Shown here: piece by piece, positions 19,621 to 28,714 of the stretch
How the letters are laid out: each line of letters opens with the position of its first letter
Position numbering within the stretch: the first letter of the stretch is position 1
NCBI GenBank assembly: GCA_902825875.1
Contig: CADECP010000001.1
Coordinates: 62,001-126,000 of the forward strand
DNA length: 64,000 nt
Direction of reading: 5' to 3'
Source: an uncultured Acidobacteriota bacterium
GTDB lineage: Bacteria; Acidobacteriota; Blastocatellia; RBC074
Notes under the pieces: generated by a model
What the model was told of the DNA's origin: nothing
Database searches by the model: none
The model's input: only the letters and a program-made list of their open reading frames with translations
Position numbers and translations under genes: made by a program

Positions 19621-19815
19621 ATGAACAAAACAGACGCAAACAATCAGGAATTTATCGAAGATTTGACTGCCGCAAATGCCGAAGAAATTAAAGGCGGCCA
19701 GACGCGCGAACATATTTTGCTGACTCAACAGACTCAGGCTGGCAAAAAGAAAAAGAAACCTCCTGTCAGCGGAGATGCCAATTGGGATGGAGTAGTATCC
19801 GGTTCGGATTTTTAG
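19621..19815 (+). CDS. Short double-glycine leader peptide with half-dockerin end
   Basis: The 64-residue product has an N-terminal region like a double-glycine leader (FIEDLTAANAEEIKGG, GG at 25-26). A core with a KKKKK run (42-46) follows, and the end is GDANWDGVVSGSDF. The last twelve positions (Asp52, Asn54, Asp56, Val58, Asp63) match a dockerin/EF-hand calcium loop. AAAGGAG at 19606-19611 fits ATG 19621; an ATG at 19612 is too close. After the TAG, the same frame runs 11 more codons (AERLLWLKQDL) in a dockerin-like way, so the TAG may be a recent truncation. No modification enzyme or transporter is adjacent. Confidence 0.65.
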   Translation: MNKTDANNQEFIEDLTAANAEEIKGGQTREHILLTQQTQAGKKKKKPPVSGDANWDGVVSGSDF

Positions 19816-20380
19816 GCCGAAAGGCTTCTTTGGCTGAAACAAGATTTGTAAGTCAGCGGCAAAAAACTTTTTCAGCAAATTAGAGTTTTCGCCATAATCC
19901 TGAGCGACAACGGAAGCGAAAAGCCATTACTGTTCAACCATCGCTTATCCAATTTGCAATCAACCGAAGGCCGAAAAGGGCATTCAACCTTTTCGGCTTT
20001 TCTATATTTCGGGCGGCTTGCTGAGGACAAAAACGGCAATTGCATTGGCCTATCGGCTGAGCATTTCAGATGATTGCAAGGCATAGAGGCTTTGAGTATG
20101 ATGCGGCTCGGTTCAAGGAACAATCACCCCAGCCTTTGAGAGTTAAACGATTTTGCTTTGTATGGGACTTGGAGAGGAGATTTTTTTTCAAGCGAGCAGA
20201 TCACCAGCGAACTCGAATATGTAACAATCAATCAATCCGAATCATCGAAAACAAATTTTGAAACGAGTCGTTTGATAACCGTCATCGCAGTGCGACGACC
20301 GACGAAATAGATTACATAATTTAAGGGCGCCCGATCGCCATCATATTTACGGCTCAAGCCGCAACAGGGAGACAAAGGCA
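19816..20380. other. Gene-poor 565-bp stretch
   Basis: The first part continues the peptide frame to a TAA at 19849-19851. A terminator-like hairpin lies at 19970-20001. The rest is fairly AT-rich, with only short chance frames. It should contain the promoter of the AAA+ gene at 20381. TACATAAT near 20313-20320 is a possible -10 element, but no matching -35 was fixed. Confidence 0.4.
19970..20001 (+). terminator. Terminator-like hairpin downstream of the small peptide
   Basis: GCCGAAAAGG (19970-19979) pairs with CCTTTTCGGC (19988-19997) around an eight-base loop, followed by TTTT. It is oriented to end a + strand transcript from the peptide gene 155 bp upstream. Confidence 0.7.
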
Positions 20381-21556
20381 ATGGCAAATACCGGACAAAA
20401 ACTGGCACACAGCCCACATTACCTGAATCCTGATCTGAAAAGCCCTCTGGCGCAGGAATTTGAAGACAAGCTGACAGAGTTGATTGTGGGACAAGACAGG
20501 GCTGTGCGCCGAATCACAGGTTTGTATCAAATCTTTTTAGCTGGGCTGGCTCATCCCGGTCGTCCGATTGGAACGTTATTGTTTTTGGGGCCGACGGGTT
20601 CCGGCAAAACTCGCGTAGTCGAAGCGGCTGCCGAAGTTTTGTTCGATGATCCGATGTTGGTGACGAAAATTGATTGCGCCGAATTTCAACACTCCCACGA
20701 AATCGCCAAACTGATTGGCTCGCCGCCGGGATATTTGGGACACAGAGAAACCGCTCCGTTGCTGACACAGGAAAATCTGGATCGCTCACATACCGAAACC
20801 TTGAAACTGTCGTTGGTGCTTTTCGACGAAATCGAAAAAGCCAGCGATGCTCTGTGGCAATTGTTGCTGGGAATTTTGGACAAAGCCACGCTGACTTTGG
20901 GCGACAATCGCCGCGTGGATTTTTCGCGTTCGATTGTCGTGATGACTTCCAATCTGGGCGCGCGCGAAATGAGCGAAATGATTTCCGGCGGCATCGGCTT
21001 TGCGCCTAAATCCGGCGTGATTGACGCCGAAGTTGACCAGAAAATTTATCGCACTGCTTCCGAAGCCGCCAAGCGCAAATTTTCGCCGGAATTCATGAAC
21101 CGCATTGATAAAGTCGTCGTCTTTCGCAGTTTGCGGGACGAGCATTTGCGACAGATTCTGGAAATCGAACTTCGCGCCGTTCAGGATCGCATCATGCGTG
21201 GAGCCAGCGACAAGTTCGTGTTCAGATGCACCGATGCCGCCAAAAAATTCCTGCTCGAAGAAGGCATTGATTTCAAATACGGCGCCCGCCATTTGAAACG
21301 TTCGATTGAACGATTTCTGGTTTATCCGCTGTCGAACCTGATTGCGACCGGACAGGTTTCGATGGGCGATTTACTGGTAGTGGATTATTCGCCGGAAATA
21401 GGCAAGCTGGTGTTTGTGAAAGAAGCCGGAGGCGCGTTGGTTCCGGGCGAATCGAGTTATCGCAACTACTCCGATCACGGACTGCTCAGCGAAGGCAATG
21501 CCGTTTCGTTCGGAATTCCTGAATACGGAACCGCTCCGGCCAGAGCCAGGGAATAA
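20381..21556 (+). CDS. Single-domain Clp/Hsp100-type AAA+ ATPase
   Basis: The 391-residue protein has Walker A GPTGSGKT at 70-77, Walker B LVLFDEIEKAS near 146-155, and the ClpA/ClpB second-domain signature LGILDKATLTLGDNRRVDFSRSIVVMTSNLG. A small C-terminal subdomain follows (FSPEFMNRIDKVVVFRSL, GARHLKRSIERFLVYPLS). It lacks the Clp N-domain and the first ATPase domain of ClpA/B, and a ClpX zinc finger. Function is probably ATP-driven protein remodelling; the partner is unknown. AGGGAG precedes ATG 20381. It stands alone, ending at a terminator. Confidence 0.85.
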   Translation: MANTGQKLAHSPHYLNPDLKSPLAQEFEDKLTELIVGQDRAVRRITGLYQIFLAGLAHPGRPIGTLLFLGPTGSGKTRVVEAAAEVLFDDPMLVTKIDCAEFQHSHEIAKLIGSPPGYLGHRETAPLLTQENLDRSHTETLKLSLVLFDEIEKASDALWQLLLGILDKATLTLGDNRRVDFSRSIVVMTSNLGAREMSEMISGGIGFAPKSGVIDAEVDQKIYRTASEAAKRKFSPEFMNRIDKVVVFRSLRDEHLRQILEIELRAVQDRIMRGASDKFVFRCTDAAKKFLLEEGIDFKYGARHLKRSIERFLVYPLSNLIATGQVSMGDLLVVDYSPEIGKLVFVKEAGGALVPGESSYRNYSDHGLLSEGNAVSFGIPEYGTAPARARE

Positions 21557-21580
21557 GCCGCTGGCGTTAGGCAGAAAAAT

Positions 21581-21637
21581 GCTGGAATGGAAAATGTTGA
21601 AGGCAAACAAGTCTTATTTTCCCTTCCAGCTTTTTTT
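21581..21637. terminator. Terminator between convergent genes
   Basis: GCTGGAATGGAAAAT (21581-21595) pairs imperfectly with ATTTTCCCTTCCAGC (21616-21630), followed by TTTTTTT. It ends the AAA+ transcript, and its arms may also serve the - strand gene that ends at 21662. Confidence 0.75.
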
Positions 21638-21661
21638 GTTTATTGGCGTTTGGCCTGAAAT

Positions 21662-21928
21662 TTACTGAATTCCGGCTGGCAGACTGGAACCATTTTTGTC
21701 CGAAGCAATCGCCCAACCGTTTTCGATTCCGCCGATGAAGCCGTGAAATTGAATGTCTTCGCCAGCCAGCACCAACAGCACATCGCCGGGACCGATGCTG
21801 GGATTTTCCAGTTTGAATTTGATGACGGTCGCCGTTCCGTTTTGTTGTTCGACCGGTTCAAAAGTGAGGTCGCTGAAATCAATGACCAGCGTTTGAGAGT
21901 TTGAAATTTCGCTACGTCCTTCGGGCAT
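21662..21928 (-). CDS. Small protein of unknown function (88 aa)
   Basis: The start ATG at 21928 follows AAAGGAAA on the - strand. The product is soluble and mildly acidic, with segments TLVIDFSDLTFEP and PGDVLLVLAGEDIQFHGF. No family is recognised. It lies 41 bp downstream of the esterase gene in the same direction and is probably co-transcribed. An overlapping 109-codon frame (21640-21969) is basic, has no ribosome-binding site and is taken as a shadow. Confidence 0.6.
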   Translation of the reverse strand: MPEGRSEISNSQTLVIDFSDLTFEPVEQQNGTATVIKFKLENPSIGPGDVLLVLAGEDIQFHGFIGGIENGWAIASDKNGSSLPAGIQ

Positions 21929-21969
21929 TTTTTTCCTTTGTTTTGCACGCGAGAGCGCGTGCGTACCAA

Positions 21970-23961
21970 TCAGTTTGATGAAAGCCAGTTCAGCAAATCG
22001 TTTTTGCCAAGTTCTGACGATGAAGTTTTGAAGTCTTCAGCGCGTCCCAGCCGCCGATAAATTTCAGTCATTGAATCTGTGCGGAATTTGCCGCCAGTAT
22101 TGTGAATCAGCATCGGCGTCAGCGGAGCCAATGTCACTGCCGTTTGAAAATCTCCGGCGCGACGAATTCCCGGAATCGGTATTTGTGCCAAAACGGCTTG
22201 ATCGTTTGCTGAATCAAGTTGTGCTGCATCAACCACCGTGCGGTCAAAAGCTGTCAGCCCTCTTGCCAGCAGCGCCAATCCACCAGCTTTGCCAATCGCC
22301 ACCACGCTCAACTTCGAGTTTTTTCCTTTTAAGTAAGCGACCGCCGTCAAAATATCCTGAACTTGATTCGCCGCGTCCGAGCGATTGTAGGTGGTGAAGT
22401 AACGATACTTTTTCGACTGTTCGCTGGTTTGAGCCTGCGGCTGCAATGTGATTGTCGCGACATTGTAACCGGCAGCGGACAATGAAACCGTCAACTCTTC
22501 GCGGCGGTTGGCGTCTTCGGCAGAAACCAAAATCAAAACTGTCTTTCCGTTCGGTTTGGCCGATTGCAACGAAGTCAATTCAACGCGGTCGTTTTTGCCG
22601 AGCCGCGAAAGCGTCAATTTGATTGTTGTCGAATTGCCGTTCTTTTGCGATTCCGGCGCTGACGCGATGACTGTTTCGGGTTTTGGCGATTCTGCCATCA
22701 ACGAAAAGCGAAACGCCACGCCGAAAGTTTCCTTGAAACGCTCAAGCTCGGCGGCGGTTTTTGGCAAAGCCGATTGAAGCTGCCGTTTGCGCTGTTCGAT
22801 CAAAGATCGAATCAAACCTGGTTCATTCAATTCGTTGGCAGGCCGCGAACGATTGGCAAAGACGAGCAAGTCAGGAATCGAAGGAATGCCTGCGCTGCGT
22901 TCCTTGATCGGAGTCGTTTCGACGCGATTCAAAAACCAATGCGCGAACCAGCCGTACACGGCTTCGCGGCTGGCTTGGTTGTAATTGTGCGCCGCGTCAA
23001 TTTGAATGGCAGTGAGTTTGTCTTCGGCTCCGAACAGACGATAAACGCTTTTCACCGCTGGGAACTCCGAAGTCATTGTGTTCTTCGTCCAATCACCAGT
23101 CGCCGAAACCATCATCATCGGTCGCGGAGCCATCAACGCAGCAAGCTCCACGTTGTTGGTGTCCACTCGCAGGTTCGGAGCGTTTTCGCACAAACTGCCG
23201 CCCTGCATGATGAACGAAACCATATTGACCGGCGCAGCCAGCTTGATGCGTTCGTCCACCGCCGCCAGCAAAAACGTTTGAGTGCCTCCGCCGGATTCGC
23301 CAGTGCAGGCAATGCGTTCGGCGTCCACTTCAGGCAGCGAAAGCAGAAAATCTACCACCCGAATGCTGTTCCAAAGCTGAAGCCCCAGCAGGTTGACGCC
23401 CCACAAGGCTTCAACGCCGGTTGAGTTGTGATTAGCGAATTGATGCGTGATGGCCGCACTATCGTTATACCCGACCATGTCATAAGCGAACGCCACATAA
23501 CCTTGCCGCGCAAAACTGATCGCGCGAGCCGGGCCGGAATGCAGCGGCTGGTTTTCCAATCTTCCGTAAGCCCAATGTCCATGCGGGCACAACACGGCGG
23601 GCAATTTGCCAGTCGCGGTTTTCGGACGATAAAGATTCCCCGTGACGTAAAAGCCCGGATAACTTTCAAAAAACACCTTTTCGATGGTGTGATCGCCGCG
23701 ATCGAGTTTGCCAAAAATCGTCGCTTTGATTGGTTGTTTTTCCGGCATCGGCCACAAACCCGAGCTGACCAGAATCTGCTTTCGCAACTCGGCGGCGCGC
23801 GCCAACCACGCCTCTTTGGTTTTGTGTTCTGGCAGCGAGTACGGCAGGTCCAGATGGCGAATTTCACGGCGACTGTCTGTGGCCGGAATTTGCGCCAAAC
23901 CGGAAAGCGAAACCGCTATAACGATCAACAGCACAAGAAATGGTGCGGGGCTTTTGTTCAT
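21970..23961 (-). CDS. Secreted alpha/beta hydrolase, acetyl-xylan-esterase-like
   Basis: A signal peptide (about 1-24, LLIVIAVSLSGLAQ) suggests export. The hydrolase domain has CPHGHW (oxyanion region), the nucleophile elbow GESGGG with Ser near 222, and a late DAAHNYNQ segment that may supply the catalytic His. This resembles the acetyl xylan esterase/dienelactone hydrolase group. The C-terminal 280 residues form a second region without visible catalytic motifs. Total 663 residues. It is downstream of pgi and a 68-residue gene on the same strand. The likely substrate is an acylated plant polysaccharide, by inference only. Confidence 0.8.
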   Translation of the reverse strand: MNKSPAPFLVLLIVIAVSLSGLAQIPATDSRREIRHLDLPYSLPEHKTKEAWLARAAELRKQILVSSGLWPMPEKQPIKATIFGKLDRGDHTIEKVFFESYPGFYVTGNLYRPKTATGKLPAVLCPHGHWAYGRLENQPLHSGPARAISFARQGYVAFAYDMVGYNDSAAITHQFANHNSTGVEALWGVNLLGLQLWNSIRVVDFLLSLPEVDAERIACTGESGGGTQTFLLAAVDERIKLAAPVNMVSFIMQGGSLCENAPNLRVDTNNVELAALMAPRPMMMVSATGDWTKNTMTSEFPAVKSVYRLFGAEDKLTAIQIDAAHNYNQASREAVYGWFAHWFLNRVETTPIKERSAGIPSIPDLLVFANRSRPANELNEPGLIRSLIEQRKRQLQSALPKTAAELERFKETFGVAFRFSLMAESPKPETVIASAPESQKNGNSTTIKLTLSRLGKNDRVELTSLQSAKPNGKTVLILVSAEDANRREELTVSLSAAGYNVATITLQPQAQTSEQSKKYRYFTTYNRSDAANQVQDILTAVAYLKGKNSKLSVVAIGKAGGLALLARGLTAFDRTVVDAAQLDSANDQAVLAQIPIPGIRRAGDFQTAVTLAPLTPMLIHNTGGKFRTDSMTEIYRRLGRAEDFKTSSSELGKNDLLNWLSSN

Positions 23962-23979
23962 GGTTGTCGAGCAAGAAAG

Positions 23980-24186
23980 TTACTCTGGCGAAGCCGAAGC
24001 TTCGTCAGAGTTTTTAGTGATTTGATTGGCGGCGTCTTCGCCCAGCCGGTCACGCAAAAACCTGACCGAAGTTTGGTAGGCATCGTCAATCTGTTTTCGG
24101 CGATGGTCGGAAAACAATACCCATTCGCCATTGACCAGAACTTCAATTGCGCCGGTTTCAGGGTTTTGCCGGGTTTGCAGAGCCAT
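23980..24186 (-). CDS. Small protein of unknown function (68 aa)
   Basis: The start codon directly abuts the pgi stop (24187), so the two are translationally linked. The protein is hydrophilic: LQTRQNPETGAIEVLVNGEWVLF followed by a charged helix (RRKQIDDAYQTSVRFLRDRLGED). No family is recognised. The tight packing and well-formed frame argue that it is real. Confidence 0.65.
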   Translation of the reverse strand: MALQTRQNPETGAIEVLVNGEWVLFSDHRRKQIDDAYQTSVRFLRDRLGEDAANQITKNSDEASASPE

Positions 24187-25869
24187 TCAATTCTTCCTCT
24201 GAACTTGGGATTGGACGATTGCCAGCAGGGTTTTCAATCCGGCGGCGATGTCCGTACCAAGGTGAACGCGAATCGCTCTGCGATGGCGACTGGCCAGCGA
24301 AGCGAAATCGCCCAATGCCTGTGCCTGTTTCAGCACGCTGAAGCCAAACGGTTCGCCGGGCAAAGGAATGTCTTTCGCGTCTTCGGCAGTGATTTGCAAA
24401 AACACGCCGCTGTCATCGCCGCCTTTGTGCAACTGTCCGGTCGAATGCAAAAAACGTGGGCCATAACCGGTGGTCGTTGCCACTTGCAACGCATCGCGCA
24501 GATGCGTGCGAATACTTTGCAGCAGGACTTCGTGTTCGTCGGTTTCCTGAATGTAATCGCAAAGCGCGACGTAATCGCCTGCTCTGGCGCGGTTCAGATG
24601 CGCGCCGATGAACGATTCGACCGAAAGACCAGCGCCAAGCTGTTGGATCGTTTCCGGCGAACACAACACCTTTAGCCCATTGCCATCAGCGGCGACGGGC
24701 TGTTCGGTCAGTTTGCCGTTCTGTTTGAACTCGTTCAGCAAACGGACGGTGTTGTCTTTGGATTCCTGCACGTTGGGTTGATCGAAAGGATTGATGTCGA
24801 GAATTTTGCCAGCGATCGCCGTTGCCATTTCCCACAGATAAAACTCTTCGCCCAGATCGAGCGTGTCGTTCAGCACCCGCCGAACGACGGGATGACCAGC
24901 GGCTTCGATGGCGCGGAGTTTGTTTTCCGCTTCGGGATCAATCAAACCGACGGCGATGTGAACGAACACGCGGTCGTTGCCATACACCGAAGGTTCGCCC
25001 AGCGGTTCGCCCGCGACGGGCAAAATTCCTTTGTCTTCCTTGCCAGTGCTTTCGGCGACAAGCTGTTCGATCCACAAACCCAACGAAGCGATTTCAGGAT
25101 CGGTAGTCAGAGTCATCTTGTTGCGGCCTTCGCTGGCCAGCGTTCCGATCATTGCTCCAAGTCTGACCGCAGGATTTTCTGCCGCCGGAACCACAGGCGA
25201 ACAAGCGTGCATGGCGCGTTCGGCTCGATCCATCAAGGTTTTGAAATCGAAACCTTGCAGCGCCGCCGGAACCATTCCGAAAAACGAAAGCGCCGAATAG
25301 CGTCCGCCGATGTCCGATGGATTCAGGAAAATGCGCCGGAACTTGTCGTCCTTGGCATTCTGTTCCATCTTCGTGCCGGGGTCTGTAATGGCAATGAAGT
25401 TTTCGCCCGCGCGGTCGCCTTTGATCTCGCGGACTCGATCGAAAAAGTATTTGTAAAACATCAACGGCTCGACGGTTGAGCCGGATTTGCTCGCAACGAC
25501 GAACAACGTCTTTGCCAGATCAACTTTGGCTTCAAACGCGGCGACGGTCGCCGGGTCTGTACTGTCCAGAACGTGCAGTTCAGGAAAGCCAGGCGTTTTG
25601 CCAAACGTGCGCCGGAAAACTTCCGGGCACAAACTGCTGCCGCCCATTCCCAGCAACATGACGTGTTTGAAACCGGAATTACGAATGCCTGCGCTGAACG
25701 CGGCCAGTTCTTCGGCGGCTGCGCTGACTTGTTCAATGACCGTCACCCAGCCCAGCGAGTTTTTGATGATCTTTTGATGTGCCTCTTCGGATTTCCACAA
25801 CGCCGCATCCTTGCGCCAGATTTTCCGAGTCCATTGCTCGGTTTCCGCGCGACTGATGACTTGGGACAC
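24187..25869 (-). CDS. pgi: Glucose-6-phosphate isomerase
   Basis: This cytosolic enzyme interconverts glucose 6-phosphate and fructose 6-phosphate. The sugar-phosphate isomerase motifs GMGGSSLCPEVF and VVASKSGSTVEP are clear. The 560-residue protein resembles the isomerase half of the bifunctional transaldolase-isomerase proteins known in some bacteria. Here transaldolase is a separate gene ending five bases upstream. The order tal-pgi links the pentose phosphate pathway and glycolysis. Confidence 0.92.
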   Translation of the reverse strand: MSQVISRAETEQWTRKIWRKDAALWKSEEAHQKIIKNSLGWVTVIEQVSAAAEELAAFSAGIRNSGFKHVMLLGMGGSSLCPEVFRRTFGKTPGFPELHVLDSTDPATVAAFEAKVDLAKTLFVVASKSGSTVEPLMFYKYFFDRVREIKGDRAGENFIAITDPGTKMEQNAKDDKFRRIFLNPSDIGGRYSALSFFGMVPAALQGFDFKTLMDRAERAMHACSPVVPAAENPAVRLGAMIGTLASEGRNKMTLTTDPEIASLGLWIEQLVAESTGKEDKGILPVAGEPLGEPSVYGNDRVFVHIAVGLIDPEAENKLRAIEAAGHPVVRRVLNDTLDLGEEFYLWEMATAIAGKILDINPFDQPNVQESKDNTVRLLNEFKQNGKLTEQPVAADGNGLKVLCSPETIQQLGAGLSVESFIGAHLNRARAGDYVALCDYIQETDEHEVLLQSIRTHLRDALQVATTTGYGPRFLHSTGQLHKGGDDSGVFLQITAEDAKDIPLPGEPFGFSVLKQAQALGDFASLASRHRRAIRVHLGTDIAAGLKTLLAIVQSQVQRKN

Positions 25870-25874
25870 GGCGT

Positions 25875-27041
25875 CTAGGCTTTTCCCAAAGACGCCTCCA
25901 TACGATCAGCCAAGCCGCTGGTCATTGCAGCCTGCTTGGATTGAATCGTCTGCATCAAGCTGTCGAACGAATCGGCAAAGGCTTTGACGCCGTCGTCCTG
26001 TAATTTCTGGCAAACGGCTTCCAGACTGATTCCGATTTCAGCAAGCTTGGCCAAATCGGCTTTGGCTTGATCCAAACCGGTTTCAATCGTCAGCGCGACG
26101 GTTCCGTGATCGCGGAACGCCGTATAAGTCGCGGGCGGAATCGTGTTCACCGTGTCGGCGGCAATCAAACTGTCCACGTAAAGCACGTCGCTGTAAGCCG
26201 GATTCTTCGTTCCCGTCGAAGCCCACAACGGACGCTGAACCTGAGCGCCTTTGGCTTTCAACTTGGCGAATCGTTCGCTGGCAAAAATTTCCTTGAAGCG
26301 TTGGTACTGAATCTTGGCGTTGGCGATGGCGGCTTTGCCGAGCAGGGAACTCAGCGAAGCTTTTTCGGTTTCGTCTTTGGCGTCACGAATGCGCGCTTCC
26401 AGTTGTGCGTCAATCGCCGAATCAATGCGCGAAACGAACACGCTGGCGACCGACGCGACGTGGTCAACCGGCAATCCGGCAGCGTCACGATCTTCCAATC
26501 CGCTGATGAAGGCATCTGCGACCTGTTCGTAATTTTCCAGCGCGAAAATCATCGTCACGTTGATGTTGATTCCGGCGGCGATGGCCTGGCGAATGGCCGG
26601 AATGCCTTCGGGCGTCGCCGGAATCTTGATGCACACATTCGGACGATCAAGCGCCGCCCACAAGCGTTTGGCTTCGGCGACGGTTCCGTCGGTGTCGCGC
26701 GCCAGCAGCGGCGAAACTTCCAGACTGACATAACCGTCCAGTTTGTTCGTGCGCTGGTAAACCGACGTGAACAAGTCGGCTGCGCGCTGAATATCTTCGA
26801 TGGCCAGAGCTTCGTAAATGTCGTTGACGCTTTTGCCCGCGGCGATCAGCTTTTGCATCGCGTCATTGTAATCGGTGCTGCCCGCGATGGCCTTTTCAAA
26901 AATCGTCGGGTTGGAAGTGATGCCTCGCAAATCGTCATTGGCGATCTTTCCGGCGATGTCGCCGTTGTCTATCAACAAGCGACGAATGTTGTCGTACCAA
27001 ATACTTTGTCCCAGCTTTTCTACTTCTACTAACGGGTTCAT
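25875..27041 (-). CDS. tal: Transaldolase
   Basis: Transaldolase moves a dihydroxyacetone unit in the non-oxidative pentose phosphate pathway. The Schiff-base lysine is Lys139 in NVCIKIPAT, and the N-terminal GITSNPTIFEKAI is typical. An upstream open frame exists, but AGGAGA directly before ATG 27041 and the alignment of MNPLVEVEKLGQSIWYDNI with homologs fix the start. It has 388 residues. It is immediately followed by pgi. Confidence 0.94.
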   Translation of the reverse strand: MNPLVEVEKLGQSIWYDNIRRLLIDNGDIAGKIANDDLRGITSNPTIFEKAIAGSTDYNDAMQKLIAAGKSVNDIYEALAIEDIQRAADLFTSVYQRTNKLDGYVSLEVSPLLARDTDGTVAEAKRLWAALDRPNVCIKIPATPEGIPAIRQAIAAGININVTMIFALENYEQVADAFISGLEDRDAAGLPVDHVASVASVFVSRIDSAIDAQLEARIRDAKDETEKASLSSLLGKAAIANAKIQYQRFKEIFASERFAKLKAKGAQVQRPLWASTGTKNPAYSDVLYVDSLIAADTVNTIPPATYTAFRDHGTVALTIETGLDQAKADLAKLAEIGISLEAVCQKLQDDGVKAFADSFDSLMQTIQSKQAAMTSGLADRMEASLGKA

Positions 27042-27099
27042 TTTCTTCTCCTGGTTAAGATTGATAGTTTCAAGATTGGCGCGTGGGCTTAAACAACCT

Positions 27100-27339
27100 T
27101 CACTGCCCGCTCCGGTAGGCTCGGATTTCATCAAGGATTTCTTCTTCCGACAGCGATTTTATCTGTGGCAAAGATTGCGTTTCGGTAAAGAGCGATTTCA
27201 GTTGTTGAACTTGGGGCTGACTGTGTTCGTCTTTGGCCAAAACCAGAATCTCGACTTGTTGTCCTTCCTTGAACGGTAAATTGTCGAGCACAATCTGATT
27301 TGGATGTTGAATGGTCACAAACGTTTTATAAGCCTGCAT
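27100..27339 (-). CDS. Small antitoxin-like protein, no toxin adjacent
   Basis: The 79-residue protein begins MQAYKTFVTIQHPNQIVLDNLPFKEGQQVEILVLA and ends LSEEEILDEIRAYRSG. This resembles small AbrB-like or DUF2281-like antitoxins paired with PIN toxins in other genomes, but the match is by eye. A strong AAGGAGG precedes ATG 27339. The next gene on the strand is tal, so no toxin follows. Confidence 0.6.
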   Translation of the reverse strand: MQAYKTFVTIQHPNQIVLDNLPFKEGQQVEILVLAKDEHSQPQVQQLKSLFTETQSLPQIKSLSEEEILDEIRAYRSGQ

Positions 27340-27414
27340 GGTTACCTCCTTGAGGTTTATAGACAGTCGTACTATCCCAAATCCAATTGCCCTGTGGCAA
27401 TCGAAAGACCAGAT

Positions 27415-28497
27415 TTACCGTTGAATGCGCGCCGAACCGCCTTGAGCAAAGGCTCGCACTTGTTCCAGCGAAGCCATCGTTGTGTCACCCGGAAACGTCG
27501 TCAACAGTGCGCCGTGCGCCCAGCCGAGTTTCAAGGCTTCTGCCGCCGATTCGCCGCTCAGCAAGCCGAAAAAGAATCCCGACGCAAAACCGTCTCCGCC
27601 GCCGACGCGGTCCAGCACGTCCAGTTCGGCGGTCATCGAAACGTGCGATTCGCCGTTGACCCAGGCGACGGCTCCCCACGAATGGCGACTGGTGGTGTGG
27701 ACTTCGCGCAAGGTCGTCGCCACGACTTTGATGTTTGGATGTTTGGCCACGACGCCGTCAATCATCCCGAAAAAGACCGAAGGATCGAGTTTCGATTTCG
27801 CCGCGACTTCCGGGCCTGGAATGCCCAAGCCTTTTTGCAAATCTTCTTCGTTGCCGACCAGCACGTCTACGTTTTTGACAATGCGATTGATGACCGAAGC
27901 TGCACGATCCGCACCGCCGGAAATCTTCCAGAGCTTTTCGCGGAAATTCAGATCGAACGAAGTCACCGCGCCCGCAGCCTTGGCGGCTTGCATGCCTTCG
28001 ATAATCAATTCGGCGGTGGTTTCGGACAACGCGGCGAAAATGCCTCCGCTGTGAAACCAGCGCACGCCGTCGGCAAAAATCTTGTCCCAATCAAAATCGC
28101 CGGGTTTCAGCAAAGCCGCCGCTTCGTTCGATCGGTTGTAAAACACCACCGGAGCGCGCACGCCGTAGCCTTGATCGCTGAACACTGTAGCCATATTCGG
28201 CCCGCGCACGCCGTCGTGTTTGAAGCGTTTGTAAAACGGTTTGACGCCCATGGCTTTGACACGTTCGGCGATCAATTCGCCAATCGGATAATCCACCATT
28301 GCCGAGGCGACTCCAGTGCGTAAGCCGAAACAATCAGCCAGATTGGCCGCAACGTTGAACTCGCCGCCGCTGACATGAATCTGGCAGGTCATCGCTTTGC
28401 GAAAGGGAATGACTCCGGGATCGAGTCGGTGAACCAGCGCGCCCAGCGACAACAAATCCAGCGCGCCTTCCTGTTTGATCTGCAAACCATCGCTCAT
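27415..28497 (-). CDS. PfkB-family sugar kinase (2-keto-3-deoxygluconate kinase-like)
   Basis: The N-terminal GGEFNVAANLA and the C-terminal catalytic motif RVGGGDGFASG identify a ribokinase/PfkB kinase. The closest functional type is 2-keto-3-deoxygluconate kinase of sugar-acid degradation, which would feed the nearby tal and pgi. The start chosen is ATG 28497 (MSDGLQIKQEG), preceded by CGGAG; the frame is open to 28581 without support. It has 360 residues. Confidence 0.85.
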   Translation of the reverse strand: MSDGLQIKQEGALDLLSLGALVHRLDPGVIPFRKAMTCQIHVSGGEFNVAANLADCFGLRTGVASAMVDYPIGELIAERVKAMGVKPFYKRFKHDGVRGPNMATVFSDQGYGVRAPVVFYNRSNEAAALLKPGDFDWDKIFADGVRWFHSGGIFAALSETTAELIIEGMQAAKAAGAVTSFDLNFREKLWKISGGADRAASVINRIVKNVDVLVGNEEDLQKGLGIPGPEVAAKSKLDPSVFFGMIDGVVAKHPNIKVVATTLREVHTTSRHSWGAVAWVNGESHVSMTAELDVLDRVGGGDGFASGFFFGLLSGESAAEALKLGWAHGALLTTFPGDTTMASLEQVRAFAQGGSARIQR

Positions 28498-28714
28498 TGA
28501 AGTTTGTCTCCGTTGATAATCAGTAAGTCTGTCGTGTTTGTGAGAAGGGCGGATTGTAATGAAGCGATTCCGACTTGTCACCTAGAAGGTAAGACAAAGT
28601 TGCCTTGAGGCCGGAATTGCTTGGACAACCAAAACCCTGAATCCAATTTTCCGAAGGTGTGAGATGGCAAGGAGGCCGGAAATGGCAGAACCGGACGTGT
28701 TAGCGAATGTTGCC

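Noticed and set aside
23428-24675. 415-codon + strand frame opposite the esterase, the 68-residue gene and pgi
   Set aside because: It lies antisense to well-supported genes and has the Arg/Gln/Phe-rich character of a shadow frame, with no ribosome-binding site or family.
26067-27032. 321-codon + strand frame opposite transaldolase
   Set aside because: Antisense to a gene with clear catalytic Lys; no ribosome-binding site.
27304-28323. 339-codon + strand frame opposite the sugar kinase
   Set aside because: Antisense to a recognised PfkB kinase; composition is that of a reverse-complement shadow.
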